From CADEED01 sp020442965 (lineage in GTDB: Bacteria; Pseudomonadota; Gammaproteobacteria; Steroidobacterales; Steroidobacteraceae), in assembly GCA_041395525.1 (NCBI GenBank), contig JAWLAH010000018.1, forward strand, positions 1 to 43,038: a stretch of 43,038 bases of DNA, in the 5' to 3' direction. The position numbers and the translations under genes are program-made. Below, piece after piece: positions 34,133 through 42,498 of the stretch; within the stretch, counting starts at the first letter, position 1, and every line of letters starts with the position of its first letter. Under the pieces are notes generated by a model. The model was not told the origin of the DNA. It searched no databases and was given only the letters and a program-made list of their open reading frames with translations.

Positions 34133-35371
34133 TCAGATCGCGGCACCCAACTTGAAGATCGGCAGGTACATCGCGATAACGAGACCACCAACCAACACAC
34201 CCAGGATCGCCATGATCAGAGGCTCGAGCAGGCTGGACATGCTATCCACTGCCGCATCGACGTCGTCCTCGAAAAACTGCGCCACCTTGCCCGACATCTC
34301 ATCGAGCGAGCCAGATTCCTCGCCGACGGCGATCATCTGAATGACCATGTTCGGGAACAGGCCGGTGTTCTCCATCGCGCGTTGCAGGCGGTTACCCGTT
34401 GCGACTTCGTCGCGCATCCTGAGTACGGCATCCTCGTAGACGATATTGCCCGTGGCGCCTGCCACCGATTGCAGAGCCTCGACCAACGGCACGCCAGCGG
34501 CAAACATGGTCGACAACGTGCGCGCAAAACGTGCCACGGCGGCCTTGTGGAGAATCGGCCCGATGATCGGGAATTTCAGCATCAGCCGATCGAGGAACTC
34601 CTGCACCGCGCGCGAGCGTTTCTTGAAGTAGATGAACGCGTAGACGGCTGCGGCGATGACAATGGCGATGTAGATGCCTTTCGCCTGTACGAACTTCGAC
34701 AGGTTGATGACGAACTGCGTGAACGCTGGCAGATCCGCGCCAAAACCTTTGAACAGACTTTCGAACTGCGGGATCACGAAAACCAGCAAGATGACCGTGA
34801 CAATGACGGCTACCACCAGGACGGCCGCTGGATAGAACAGCGCCTTCTTGACCTTCTTCTTGAGAGCCTCGGTCTTTTCCTTATAAGTCGCAATCTTGTC
34901 GAGCAGGGTTTCGAGCGCACCGGCCTGTTCGCCAGCTTCTACCAAGTTGGTGAACAGTTTGTCGAAATACAGCGGGTGCTTGCCCAGCGCCTCGTGCAGC
35001 GTGGTGCCACCTTCGATGTCCTGCTTGATATCGAGCACGAGTTTCTGCATGGCCGGCTTGTCGTTGCCGTTACCGACGATCTCGAACGCTTGCACCAGTG
35101 GAATGCCCGCGGCGAGCATCGTTGCGAGCTGGCGGCTGAAGAGTGCGATGTCCTGGGCGTTGACCTTGCCGCCAGCGGAGAACGCCGTACTCTGCTTCTT
35201 GATGCGGTTTGGCACCACGCCCTGGCGGCGCAGGTCGGCGCGCAACGCAGCCTCGTCGGGCGCCAGGCTCTTGCCCTGGACCTTGTTGCCCTTCTTGTCC
35301 ATGCCGGTCCACGTGAACGCGACGTCGCGTTTGATCGTCTTGCCACCAGCGCTAACTGTTGCCGTTGCCAT
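34133..35371 (-). CDS. pilC: type IV pilus inner-membrane platform protein PilC
   Basis: PilC is the GspF-family platform protein on which the assembly ATPases act. The 412-residue protein has two GspF cytoplasmic domains (DIALFSRQLATMLAAGIPLVQAFEIVG and ARFARTLSTMFAAGVPLVEALQSVAG), three membrane segments, and a C-terminal MIAVGEESGSLDEMSGKVAQFFEDDVDAAVD. ATG 35371 gives MATATVSAGGKT. It is 42 bp after pilB and belongs to the same operon. Confidence 0.96.
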   Translation of the reverse strand: MATATVSAGGKTIKRDVAFTWTGMDKKGNKVQGKSLAPDEAALRADLRRQGVVPNRIKKQSTAFSAGGKVNAQDIALFSRQLATMLAAGIPLVQAFEIVGNGNDKPAMQKLVLDIKQDIEGGTTLHEALGKHPLYFDKLFTNLVEAGEQAGALETLLDKIATYKEKTEALKKKVKKALFYPAAVLVVAVIVTVILLVFVIPQFESLFKGFGADLPAFTQFVINLSKFVQAKGIYIAIVIAAAVYAFIYFKKRSRAVQEFLDRLMLKFPIIGPILHKAAVARFARTLSTMFAAGVPLVEALQSVAGATGNIVYEDAVLRMRDEVATGNRLQRAMENTGLFPNMVIQMIAVGEESGSLDEMSGKVAQFFEDDVDAAVDSMSSLLEPLIMAILGVLVGGLVIAMYLPIFKLGAAI

Positions 35372-35413
35372 AGCCTAAGCGTTCCTTAAAATTGAATCGG
35401 TTGCATACGACAC

Positions 35414-37174
35414 TTAGTCGATCGTGATGCTGTTCACTTCGTCCAGGCTCGTCATGCCCTGCTTGGCCTTCTCCAGGCCCGCGCGCCGCAAATCCCAGAC
35501 GCCTTCCTTGGCTGCTTGATCCGCAATATGGATGGCATTGCCGCCTTCCATGATGATACGACCGATCGCATCGGTAACGGCCATCACCTGGTAGATGCCC
35601 ACGCGGCCCTTATAGCCGTCGCTGCAGTTGCTGCAGCCTTTCGGACCATACAGCTTGAGACCCGCCTCCACGTCCTTCGGCTGGAAGCCTTCCTTCAGCA
35701 GTGCTTCCTTTGGCACGTCCATCAGCTGCTTGCAATGCGAGCACAGCCGGCGCGCGAGGCGTTGCGCGATGATCAGGCTCACCGAGGTGGCGATCGCATA
35801 CGGTTTGACGCCCATGTCGATCAGGCGCGTCAAGGTCTGCGGCGCGTCGTTAGTGTGTAGGGTTGAGAGTACCAGGTGACCCGTTTGCGCGGCCTTGATC
35901 GCGATCTCGGCAGTTTCGAGATCACGTACCTCACCGACCATGACCACGTCCGGATCCTGGCGCAGGAATGCGCGTAGCGCCGCGGCGAATGTTAGTCCCA
36001 CTTTCGGGTTGACGTTCACCTGGTTGACGCCCGGCAGGTTGATCTCCGCCGGGTCCTCGGCGGTCGAGATATTAGTGTCTTCGCGATTGAGAATATTGAG
36101 GCCGGTGTAGAGCGATACGGTCTTGCCCGAGCCCGTGGGCCCCGTGACCAGGATCATGCCTTGCGGCTTGGCCAGGTATTTGAGGTACAACTCACGTTGA
36201 AAGGGCTCGTAACCGAGCGCGTCGATGCCCAGCATGGCCGAGGACGGATCGAGGATACGCAGTACGATCTTCTCGCCGTACAGCGTCGGGCAGGAACTGA
36301 CACGAAAATCGATCGCACGCGTCTTCGACAGCTTCATCTTGATGCGGCCGTCCTGCGGCACGCGCCGTTCGGCGATATCGAGACGCGACATGACCTTGAG
36401 GCGCGCGGAAATTTTCTGCGACAACTGCACTGGCGGCTGGGCGATTTCCTTCAGCACGCCGTCCATGCGAAAGCGCACGCGATAGGTTTTCTCGTAGGGC
36501 TCGAAGTGGATATCTGACGCGCCGCGACGGATGGCATCGAGCATCAACTTGTTGACGAAGCGGACGATCGGCGCGTCTTCGACGTCGTCGCGCGTGATCG
36601 TGTCGAACTCCTGCTCACCGCCCGAGACGTCGAGGTTCTCGAGATCGAAGCCATCTTCGTCGCCGAGGTTCGGCATCTGCGTGTCGACTTGCTCGAGTGT
36701 CTTGTCGAGCGCGGCCTGCAGCTTGTCGTCTTCGACGACGATCGCCTCGATGCCGAGGCCCGTCTGAAACTTGATTTCGTCAACTGACAGCAGATTCGTT
36801 GGGTCGGCCACGCCGAGGAACAGGCGCTTGCCGCGCTTGAAAAGCGGCAACACACGGTGCTTCTGCAGCAGCTTGTCCGTGACGAGCTTGACGGTATCGA
36901 GATCGAGCTGGATCGAATCCAGATCGAGGAGTGGCACGCCGAATTCCGATGCTGCAGCAATGGCGATATCGCGTGCCTGCGCCGCACCGTTGCTCACCAG
37001 CTGGGTGACAAAGCTGGTGCGGCGTTCTTTGGCGTTCTGCAAGGCAACCAACATGGCCGATTCCTCGACCACGCCGTCCTGCACGAGCCGTTGCGGCAAG
37101 CCGCCCAGGCCGCGCGCGGCGCCTGCTACAAAAGTTTCATTTGCACTCATGGACTTAGGAGCGACCGAATCCAT
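35414..37174 (-). CDS. pilB: type IV pilus assembly ATPase PilB
   Basis: PilB is the cytoplasmic hexameric ATPase that drives pilus extension. The 586-residue protein has an N-terminal MshEN-type domain, Walker A GPTGSGKTVSLY (about residue 344), the Asp/His boxes, Walker B VMVGEVRDLETAEIA, and a tetracysteine zinc site (CSHC near 479 and CSNC near 511). ATG 37174 was taken; ATG 37150 is an alternative with no better ribosome binding site. It lies downstream of pilA but behind a terminator, so it probably has its own promoter in 37175-37275. Confidence 0.96.
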   Translation of the reverse strand: MDSVAPKSMSANETFVAGAARGLGGLPQRLVQDGVVEESAMLVALQNAKERRTSFVTQLVSNGAAQARDIAIAAASEFGVPLLDLDSIQLDLDTVKLVTDKLLQKHRVLPLFKRGKRLFLGVADPTNLLSVDEIKFQTGLGIEAIVVEDDKLQAALDKTLEQVDTQMPNLGDEDGFDLENLDVSGGEQEFDTITRDDVEDAPIVRFVNKLMLDAIRRGASDIHFEPYEKTYRVRFRMDGVLKEIAQPPVQLSQKISARLKVMSRLDIAERRVPQDGRIKMKLSKTRAIDFRVSSCPTLYGEKIVLRILDPSSAMLGIDALGYEPFQRELYLKYLAKPQGMILVTGPTGSGKTVSLYTGLNILNREDTNISTAEDPAEINLPGVNQVNVNPKVGLTFAAALRAFLRQDPDVVMVGEVRDLETAEIAIKAAQTGHLVLSTLHTNDAPQTLTRLIDMGVKPYAIATSVSLIIAQRLARRLCSHCKQLMDVPKEALLKEGFQPKDVEAGLKLYGPKGCSNCSDGYKGRVGIYQVMAVTDAIGRIIMEGGNAIHIADQAAKEGVWDLRRAGLEKAKQGMTSLDEVNSITID

Positions 37175-37275
37175 CCTGTGGAACGCCCTAGTCTACCGGA
37201 GGGCAGGCTGCGGGCAATTGTCAAATCAGCCCAATCGTCGCACGAGTGCTGTGAGCGCTGCGTGACCGGGCTCCC

Positions 37276-37307
37276 AAAAGACGAAGCCCCTCCGAGGAGG
37301 GGCTTCG
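37276..37307 (-). terminator. intrinsic terminator of pilA
   Basis: A perfect 12-bp inverted repeat, CGAAGCCCCTCC (37282-37293) with GGAGGGGCTTCG (37296-37307) around a 2-nt centre. On the - strand it is followed at once by TCTTTT. It lies 30 bp beyond the pilA stop, so it ends the abundant pilA message before pilB. Confidence 0.9.
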
Positions 37308-37337
37308 CAACCTGAACAACTCAGAGGAGTTGGCAGA

Positions 37338-37841
37338 TTAGGCGCGGCACTCAGACGGCGCGTACTTGGCCAGCAACGTGCCGACAGCGTTGGCGGCACC
37401 GTTCATCAGCACGGCCGACGGGTTGGCAGTCGAGCCCACCGCACGGCACTTCCAGATGACGCTACGGTCGGTGGCGAGGTACGGGACCAGCGTCAGCGTC
37501 GAACCCGTGATCGCGGCGTTGGCACGCTGCGGGGCTGTGCTGCTGTACGTGATCGTAATCACGCCGTTGACGACCGCGAGCTGCGACACGTAGTTACCCG
37601 TGGTGTCGACTGCGTTGGCCGACAGGCCAGCGGCCGCACGAGTCGCCGGGGCAGTGCCCGTGCTCGAGAACGTCTCGGAGATGGCAGCCTTGGCACCAGC
37701 GGCCAGGTTCAAGCCTTCAGAGACCTGACCACGGATGGTGTAGTCCTGATAAGCCGGGATCGCGATCGCGGCCAAAATACCGATGATCGCCACGACGATC
37801 ATCAACTCGATGAGGGTAAAACCCTTTTGCACTGACTTCAT
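37338..37841 (-). CDS. pilA: type IV major pilin PilA
   Basis: The 167-residue prepilin starts MKSVQKG/FTLIELMIVVAIIGILAAIAIPAYQDY: a 7-residue leader ending in Gly, Phe+1 for methylation, Glu+5, and the hydrophobic alpha1-N helix used for packing. The globular domain is Ala/Thr/Ser-rich, and Cys132 and Cys165 can form the C-terminal disulfide loop typical of type IVa pilins. Leader length and the FTLIE motif place it in the IVa class processed by PilD. It has its own sigma54 promoter and terminator. AGGAG lies upstream of the ATG (about 37846-37850 on the - strand). Confidence 0.96.
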   Translation of the reverse strand: MKSVQKGFTLIELMIVVAIIGILAAIAIPAYQDYTIRGQVSEGLNLAAGAKAAISETFSSTGTAPATRAAAGLSANAVDTTGNYVSQLAVVNGVITITYSSTAPQRANAAITGSTLTLVPYLATDRSVIWKCRAVGSTANPSAVLMNGAANAVGTLLAKYAPSECRA

Positions 37842-37908
37842 TTGTAGGAACTCCTGAAAGAACTAAAGACCAAAAGCAGCGGCGTTCAATCGCCGTTGCC
37901 GATACTTG

Positions 37909-37924
37909 AGCAAGTGCTATGCCA
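37909..37924 (-). promoter_or_regulatory. sigma54 (RpoN) promoter of pilA
   Basis: On the - strand the sequence TGGCATAGCACTTGCT matches the -24/-12 consensus TGGCACRNNNNTTGCW at every defined base but one, with correct GG-GC spacing. The expected start, about 12 bp further on, leaves a leader of roughly 55 nt before the pilA ATG. PilA genes controlled by PilS/PilR use this promoter type, and pilR with a sigma54-contact loop lies next door. Confidence 0.85.
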
Positions 37925-38033
37925 GGCCCGGGGTGGAATCTCTAACGGCTTGATCGTAAAGGCTATTTAGAGACTATTCATGCCTGGCGGCGGCCTCGCC
38001 CCTCAGCCAGTGGCGGTGATTGGGCGGATCTTG

Positions 38034-38060
38034 GCGTCACAAAGTGACGCGGCGCGTCAC
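38034..38060. promoter_or_regulatory. probable PilR enhancer site: three GCGTCAC repeats
   Basis: GCGTCAC (38034-38040), its reverse complement GTGACGC (38044-38050) and GCGTCAC again (38054-38060) are spaced 10 bp apart start to start. They lie about 110 bp upstream of the sigma54 -24 element, a normal distance for an activator of RpoN promoters. Binding by PilR is inferred. A hairpin after pilR is the alternative, but no T-tract follows on the - strand. Confidence 0.5.
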
Positions 38061-38150
38061 TCCGTCGCCGCCAGGATCGCTTCGAAGTTCCGTTGAATGG
38101 TGCAACCAAGCCGCGGCTCGACCGATCCGCTACAGGGGTTTCTCGTGATG

Positions 38151-39536
38151 CTATTCAATCCCGAGCTTCTGGATCCGGTAGCGCAGCGCGCGAAAGGTCA
38201 TGCCCAGCAGTTTTGCCGCGGCAGTCTTGTTATAGCGCGTCTGCTCGAGTGCCTTGATGATTGCCGCCCGTTCTACTTCTTCCAGCCGGTTGCCCAGTGC
38301 GCCGGGCGTGCCGCTGGCGCGCGCTCCGCCCGCTGGCGGTGCCCCTTGCCCCCCCGTCAGTGAACTGTCGCCGTTCCCGAGCGGACCCGCGCGCAACTGC
38401 AGATCGCTCAATTGAATTGCGCCATCGGTGCACAGGGCGAGGGCGCGTTCGAGCGTATTCTCGAGCTCGCGCACGTTGCCGGGGAAGCTGTAGTCATCGA
38501 GAGCCTGCAAGGCGGCTGCCGAGACGGCCGCCGGGGCGACGCCCAGGCGTCGGGACAACCGCTTGACGATCGCTTCGACGAGATCGGGGATGTCCTCGCG
38601 CCGCTCACGGAGCGGTGGCACGCGCAAATCGATGACGTTGATACGGTAGTACAGATCCTCGCGAAAGCGACCCAGACGCACGAGCTCTGCGAGGTCTTTG
38701 TGGGTAGCGGACAGGAACCGTACGTCGATCGCGTGCTCGCGTGCTTCACCCACCGGGCGAATGGTTTTCTCCTGAATGACGCGCAGCAATTTCACCTGCA
38801 TATGCAGCGGCAGATCCGCCACTTCATCGAGAAAGAGCGTGCCGCCCTCGGCGGAGGCGATCAGGCCGGGCTTGTCGGCGACCGCGCCGGTGAAGCTGCC
38901 GCGTTTGTGGCCAAACAGCTCACTCTCCATGAGCTCGGTGGGGATTGCGCCGCAATTGACCGCAATGAACGGCTGATCAGCGCGTGAACTGGCACTGTGG
39001 ATCATGCGCGCCACCAACTCCTTGCCCGTGCCGGACTCACCGTAGATGTGCACGGGTGCCTGGCTGCGCGCCACTTTCTGGATCATTTCGCGCAGACGCT
39101 CCATCGCCGGCCCGCGGCCGATGAGCACGGGCCCGCGACGGGTAGTGGCATTCGCCTCCTCGCCCGAGGTCGTTAGCTTGATCGCGCTCGCGACCAATTT
39201 ACGCAACACGCCGAGATCGAGCGGCTTCGCGACAAAATCGAACGCGCCGAGCTTGAGCGCACGCACCGCGGATTCCACATTGCCGTGTGCCGTGATGACG
39301 GCGCAGGGTACACCGGGGTTGTTTGCGCCCAGCCACTCGAGCAAGTCGAGCCCATCGCCGTCGGGCAAACGCATGTCAGTCAAACACAGATCGAAGCGCT
39401 GGGATTTCAGGAGCTTCTTGGCGCCCGCGACGTCGCCCGCCGATTGAGTCGCAAGCTGCATGCGCGACAGCGTGAGGCAGATCAGTTCGACGAGATCAGG
39501 CTCATCGTCCACGACCAAAACTTGAGGTGTAGTCAT
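38151..39536 (-). CDS. pilR: sigma54-dependent response regulator PilR
   Basis: PilR activates pilA transcription with RpoN. The 461-residue protein has a receiver domain (VLVVDDEPDLVELI; phospho-acceptor Asp in CLTDMRLPDGDGL, about residue 54), an AAA+ domain (about 140-370) with Walker A GESGTGKE and the sigma54 loop GSFTGA (GAFTGA-type), and a Fis-type helix-turn-helix at the C-terminus (YNKTAAAKLLGMTFRALRYRIQKLG). ATG 39536 begins MTTPQVLVVDDEPD. It follows pilS after 45 bp. Confidence 0.95.
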   Translation of the reverse strand: MTTPQVLVVDDEPDLVELICLTLSRMQLATQSAGDVAGAKKLLKSQRFDLCLTDMRLPDGDGLDLLEWLGANNPGVPCAVITAHGNVESAVRALKLGAFDFVAKPLDLGVLRKLVASAIKLTTSGEEANATTRRGPVLIGRGPAMERLREMIQKVARSQAPVHIYGESGTGKELVARMIHSASSRADQPFIAVNCGAIPTELMESELFGHKRGSFTGAVADKPGLIASAEGGTLFLDEVADLPLHMQVKLLRVIQEKTIRPVGEAREHAIDVRFLSATHKDLAELVRLGRFREDLYYRINVIDLRVPPLRERREDIPDLVEAIVKRLSRRLGVAPAAVSAAALQALDDYSFPGNVRELENTLERALALCTDGAIQLSDLQLRAGPLGNGDSSLTGGQGAPPAGGARASGTPGALGNRLEEVERAAIIKALEQTRYNKTAAAKLLGMTFRALRYRIQKLGIE

Positions 39537-39581
39537 CAAGCGCAATTGTAAAGGAGGAGGATCATCACGAAGTCGATGGCG

Positions 39582-41234
39582 TCACGCTTCCCAGCGCTCG
39601 GGATCCGCAAATACCACGCGAAAAATACTGCCGCCGCTCGGGCGTGGCTCGTAGGCGAGCAACGCGCGGTTGCTCTGTGCCAGCTCGCGCGCAACAAAGA
39701 GCCCGAGCCCGGTCCCGCGGCCGCCAGCGGTGAAAAATGGCTCGAAAATCCGTTCGCGGTGCTCCTCAGGAATTCCGGGCCCCCGATCGGCGACTTCCAG
39801 AAACGGACGGCTGCTCTTCTGCAGTCTGCCAAAGCGCAATTCCACGCGCGCCGTCGCGCCGGGCTGCACGCCGTACCTGAGAGCGTTCTCGCACAGGTTC
39901 CAGATCACCTGACGCAGATGCGACGGGTCCGCGCGCACGTTGACTTCGAATTGCGGCCCGGCGAGTTCCAATTGGGCGGGCGACACTTGCATCGTGGCGG
40001 CGAACTCCGCGCGGAATGCCTCGAGCCAACCGCGCAGTTCAAAATCGGCGGGGCGCGTGGATTCGCGGCGCGACATCGACAGCACGTTGTCGATGATCTG
40101 CCGCACCCGCTCGCCGTTCACGCGGATGATTTCCGTGAGGCGTTGGTCGTCGGCGGGCAGGGCAGAGGATTCGGCTAACAATTGCGCTGCATGACTCATT
40201 GCGCCCACGGGGTTGCGGATCTCGTGGGCGATGCTCGCCGATAGCCGGCCGAGCGAAGCGAGCTTGGATTGCTGCACTTTCTCCTCGAGCGCACTCGTGT
40301 CTTCCAGGAAAATGATGATCGGAGCCGGTTCGCTCGTGCCGAGTGGCGCAAAGTGCGGCCGAATCATGTGCCCGCCATCGGCCGCGACCATCGACGGCGG
40401 CTCGCTCGCCGGGTTCGCGTCGAGCGGGCCAGACGCACTCTGGCGCCACGTTTCCAGGTGATAGAGCAACTGCGGTGACGCTTCTCCTAACAAGGCATCC
40501 GGGTATGCTTGTCGATCGCCCAGGAGATGTGCCGCGGATTCGTTGATCAGGCGAATGCGCCCCTCCGGATCCACGACCAGAATGCTCTCGCGCAGATGTT
40601 GCACGATGTACTGCGAGAGTTGCGCCATGTTGGCGAGATCGACTTCCTGGCGTCGAACGATGGCCTCGCTCTCGCGCAGTCGGGTGGTGATCGGCCAGAC
40701 GAGCAGGGCGACGAGAAATATGATTGCGCCGAGTATGCCGGTCGCGGGATAGTCGTTGACGTCCGCGTGTCCCGCGACGTGGCTCGCGATCTGCTGGATC
40801 AGGAGCGCCACCGTCGCCATAGCCGCTAACAAAAAGGAGTCGCGGCTATCGGCGAGCAGCGCCATGGCGCCGACGGGCACCACAAACAATATGCCGAGAC
40901 CACTCGCGACACCGCCACTCGCATACAGCAACAGGCCGATGGCGGTCGCATCGAGCACGGCATGCACCAGCGTGGTTGCGCGCAGCGTGCGAATCAGGCG
41001 GCGGCCGGCGGCGACAATGGCGACGGCCGCCGCGAAGTACACGATGCAAAGCCATACGAACAGCTGCGGATCGACTGATCCGACCGGCGACGTCGCACCG
41101 ACACCTGCGCGCACAGCCAGAAGTGCAGGCGGAATCAGCAGTCGATAGAGATTGACGAGACCCAGAACCCGCCAGGCGAGATCGGTCGGCGTGTTGGGCG
41201 CAGTGGCGGCACTGTTTGCCATTTGCAGCATCAT
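39582..41234 (-). CDS. pilS: sensor histidine kinase PilS
   Basis: PilS is the inner-membrane partner of PilR and in Pseudomonas senses pilin levels. The 550-residue protein has about six membrane helices (about residues 30-190), a PAS domain (MAQLSQYIVQHLRESILVVDPEGRIRLINESAAHLLG), the phospho-acceptor His in SIAHEIRNPVGAMSHAA, and an HATPase domain with N (NLCENALRYG), G1 (DRGPGIP) and G2 (GRGTGLGL) boxes. ATG 41234 or the next ATG (41231) can start it. It diverges from sucC with 70 bp between starts. Confidence 0.94.
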   Translation of the reverse strand: MMLQMANSAATAPNTPTDLAWRVLGLVNLYRLLIPPALLAVRAGVGATSPVGSVDPQLFVWLCIVYFAAAVAIVAAGRRLIRTLRATTLVHAVLDATAIGLLLYASGGVASGLGILFVVPVGAMALLADSRDSFLLAAMATVALLIQQIASHVAGHADVNDYPATGILGAIIFLVALLVWPITTRLRESEAIVRRQEVDLANMAQLSQYIVQHLRESILVVDPEGRIRLINESAAHLLGDRQAYPDALLGEASPQLLYHLETWRQSASGPLDANPASEPPSMVAADGGHMIRPHFAPLGTSEPAPIIIFLEDTSALEEKVQQSKLASLGRLSASIAHEIRNPVGAMSHAAQLLAESSALPADDQRLTEIIRVNGERVRQIIDNVLSMSRRESTRPADFELRGWLEAFRAEFAATMQVSPAQLELAGPQFEVNVRADPSHLRQVIWNLCENALRYGVQPGATARVELRFGRLQKSSRPFLEVADRGPGIPEEHRERIFEPFFTAGGRGTGLGLFVARELAQSNRALLAYEPRPSGGSIFRVVFADPERWEA

Positions 41235-41304
41235 AACTTGCGCTGGCGCTGATGGGTGTCTGTCCGCGACAATAGCGATCCCGTTGGTCCGCGCGAGCTT
41301 GCTT

Positions 41305-42471
41305 ATGAATCTGCACGAATATCAGGCGAAAGAGGTTTTTCGCGAATTTCACATTCCGGTGCCGGCAGGTCATGTCGCGCGTTCTCCGGAGGAAGCGGTC
41401 GCGGCAGCTAAGCGACTCGGCGGCTCGATCTGGGTTGTTAAGGCGCAGGTGCACGCCGGTGGGCGCGGCAAGGCGGGTGGCGTCAAGCTGGCGCGCGATC
41501 TCGAAACGGTGCGCACCGCGACCGCCGGCATGCTGGGGCAGCGGCTCGTTACGAAGCAGACCGGTGCCGAGGGTCTACCGATCGAGGCCGTGTATGTCGA
41601 AGAAGGCTCAGCGATCGCTCGCGAGATCTATCTGTCGCTGACGCTCAATCGTGAGCGTGGCCGTGTGTCCCTGATCGCCTCCAGTGCCGGCGGCATGGAC
41701 ATCGAAGAAGTGGCGGAGAAGACGCCAGAACTCATTTTGCGCGTCGATATTCATCCGGCAGCGGGGCTACAGCCGTATCAGTGCCGCGAGCTCGCGTTTG
41801 GTTTGGGCCTGACGGCGCCGCAGATGAAAGAGTTTCAGGCGATCGTGCTGGCGCTCTATCGGGTCTATCTCGAGCGCGACGCGGCCCTGCTCGAAGTGAA
41901 TCCGCTGATCGTCACCCAGAGTGGCAAATTGCTGGCGCTCGATGCCAAGTTCAACGTCGATCCGAACGCGATCTTCCGTCAGAAAGCGCTCGCCGCGATG
42001 CGCGACACCAGTCAGGAAGATCCGATGGAACGCGACGCGAGCGCGCATGATCTCAATTACGTGTCGCTCGACGGCGATATTGCGTGCATGGTCAATGGTG
42101 CTGGTCTTGCGATGGCGACGATGGACCTGATCAAGTTGCACGGCGGCTCGCCGGCAAACTTTCTGGATGTCGGCGGCGGGGCAACGGCGGAGCGCGTGAC
42201 GGTCGCGTTCAATCTGATTCTCTCCAACCCCAAGGTGCGCGCCATTCTGGTCAATATTTTTGGCGGCATCGTTCGCTGCGATCTGATCGCCGAGGGCGTC
42301 ATGGCGGCGGTGAAGAACGTCGGCGTGAAGGTACCGGTCATCGTGCGCCTCGAGGGCACGAACGCGGAGCAGGCGCGGGCAATGCTCGCCAAGAGCGGGC
42401 TTGCGATCACGGCTGCCGCGGATCTCACCGATGCTGCCGTCAAGGCCGTCTCCCTGGCCGCGCGACGCTAG
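41305..42471 (+). CDS. sucC: succinyl-CoA synthetase (ADP-forming) beta subunit
   Basis: SucC with SucD interconverts succinyl-CoA and succinate with substrate-level phosphorylation in the TCA cycle. The 388-residue length equals that of E. coli SucC. It begins MNLHEYQAKEVFREFHIPVPAG, has the ATP-grasp fold with VVKAQVHAGGRGKAGGVK, EVNPLIVT and LDAKFNVDPNA, and a C-terminal domain with NIFGGIVRCDLIAEGV and RLEGTNAEQ. ATG 41305 is the canonical start; the longer frame upstream runs into pilS. sucD follows after 27 bp. Confidence 0.97.
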   Translation: MNLHEYQAKEVFREFHIPVPAGHVARSPEEAVAAAKRLGGSIWVVKAQVHAGGRGKAGGVKLARDLETVRTATAGMLGQRLVTKQTGAEGLPIEAVYVEEGSAIAREIYLSLTLNRERGRVSLIASSAGGMDIEEVAEKTPELILRVDIHPAAGLQPYQCRELAFGLGLTAPQMKEFQAIVLALYRVYLERDAALLEVNPLIVTQSGKLLALDAKFNVDPNAIFRQKALAAMRDTSQEDPMERDASAHDLNYVSLDGDIACMVNGAGLAMATMDLIKLHGGSPANFLDVGGGATAERVTVAFNLILSNPKVRAILVNIFGGIVRCDLIAEGVMAAVKNVGVKVPVIVRLEGTNAEQARAMLAKSGLAITAAADLTDAAVKAVSLAARR

Positions 42472-42498
42472 TCGCGCCCAACACTAACAAGGGTAACC

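Noticed and set aside
34382..35389. Long open frame antisense to pilC (335 codons)
   Set aside because: pilC on the other strand is clearly real and conserved; the antisense product has no recognisable features.
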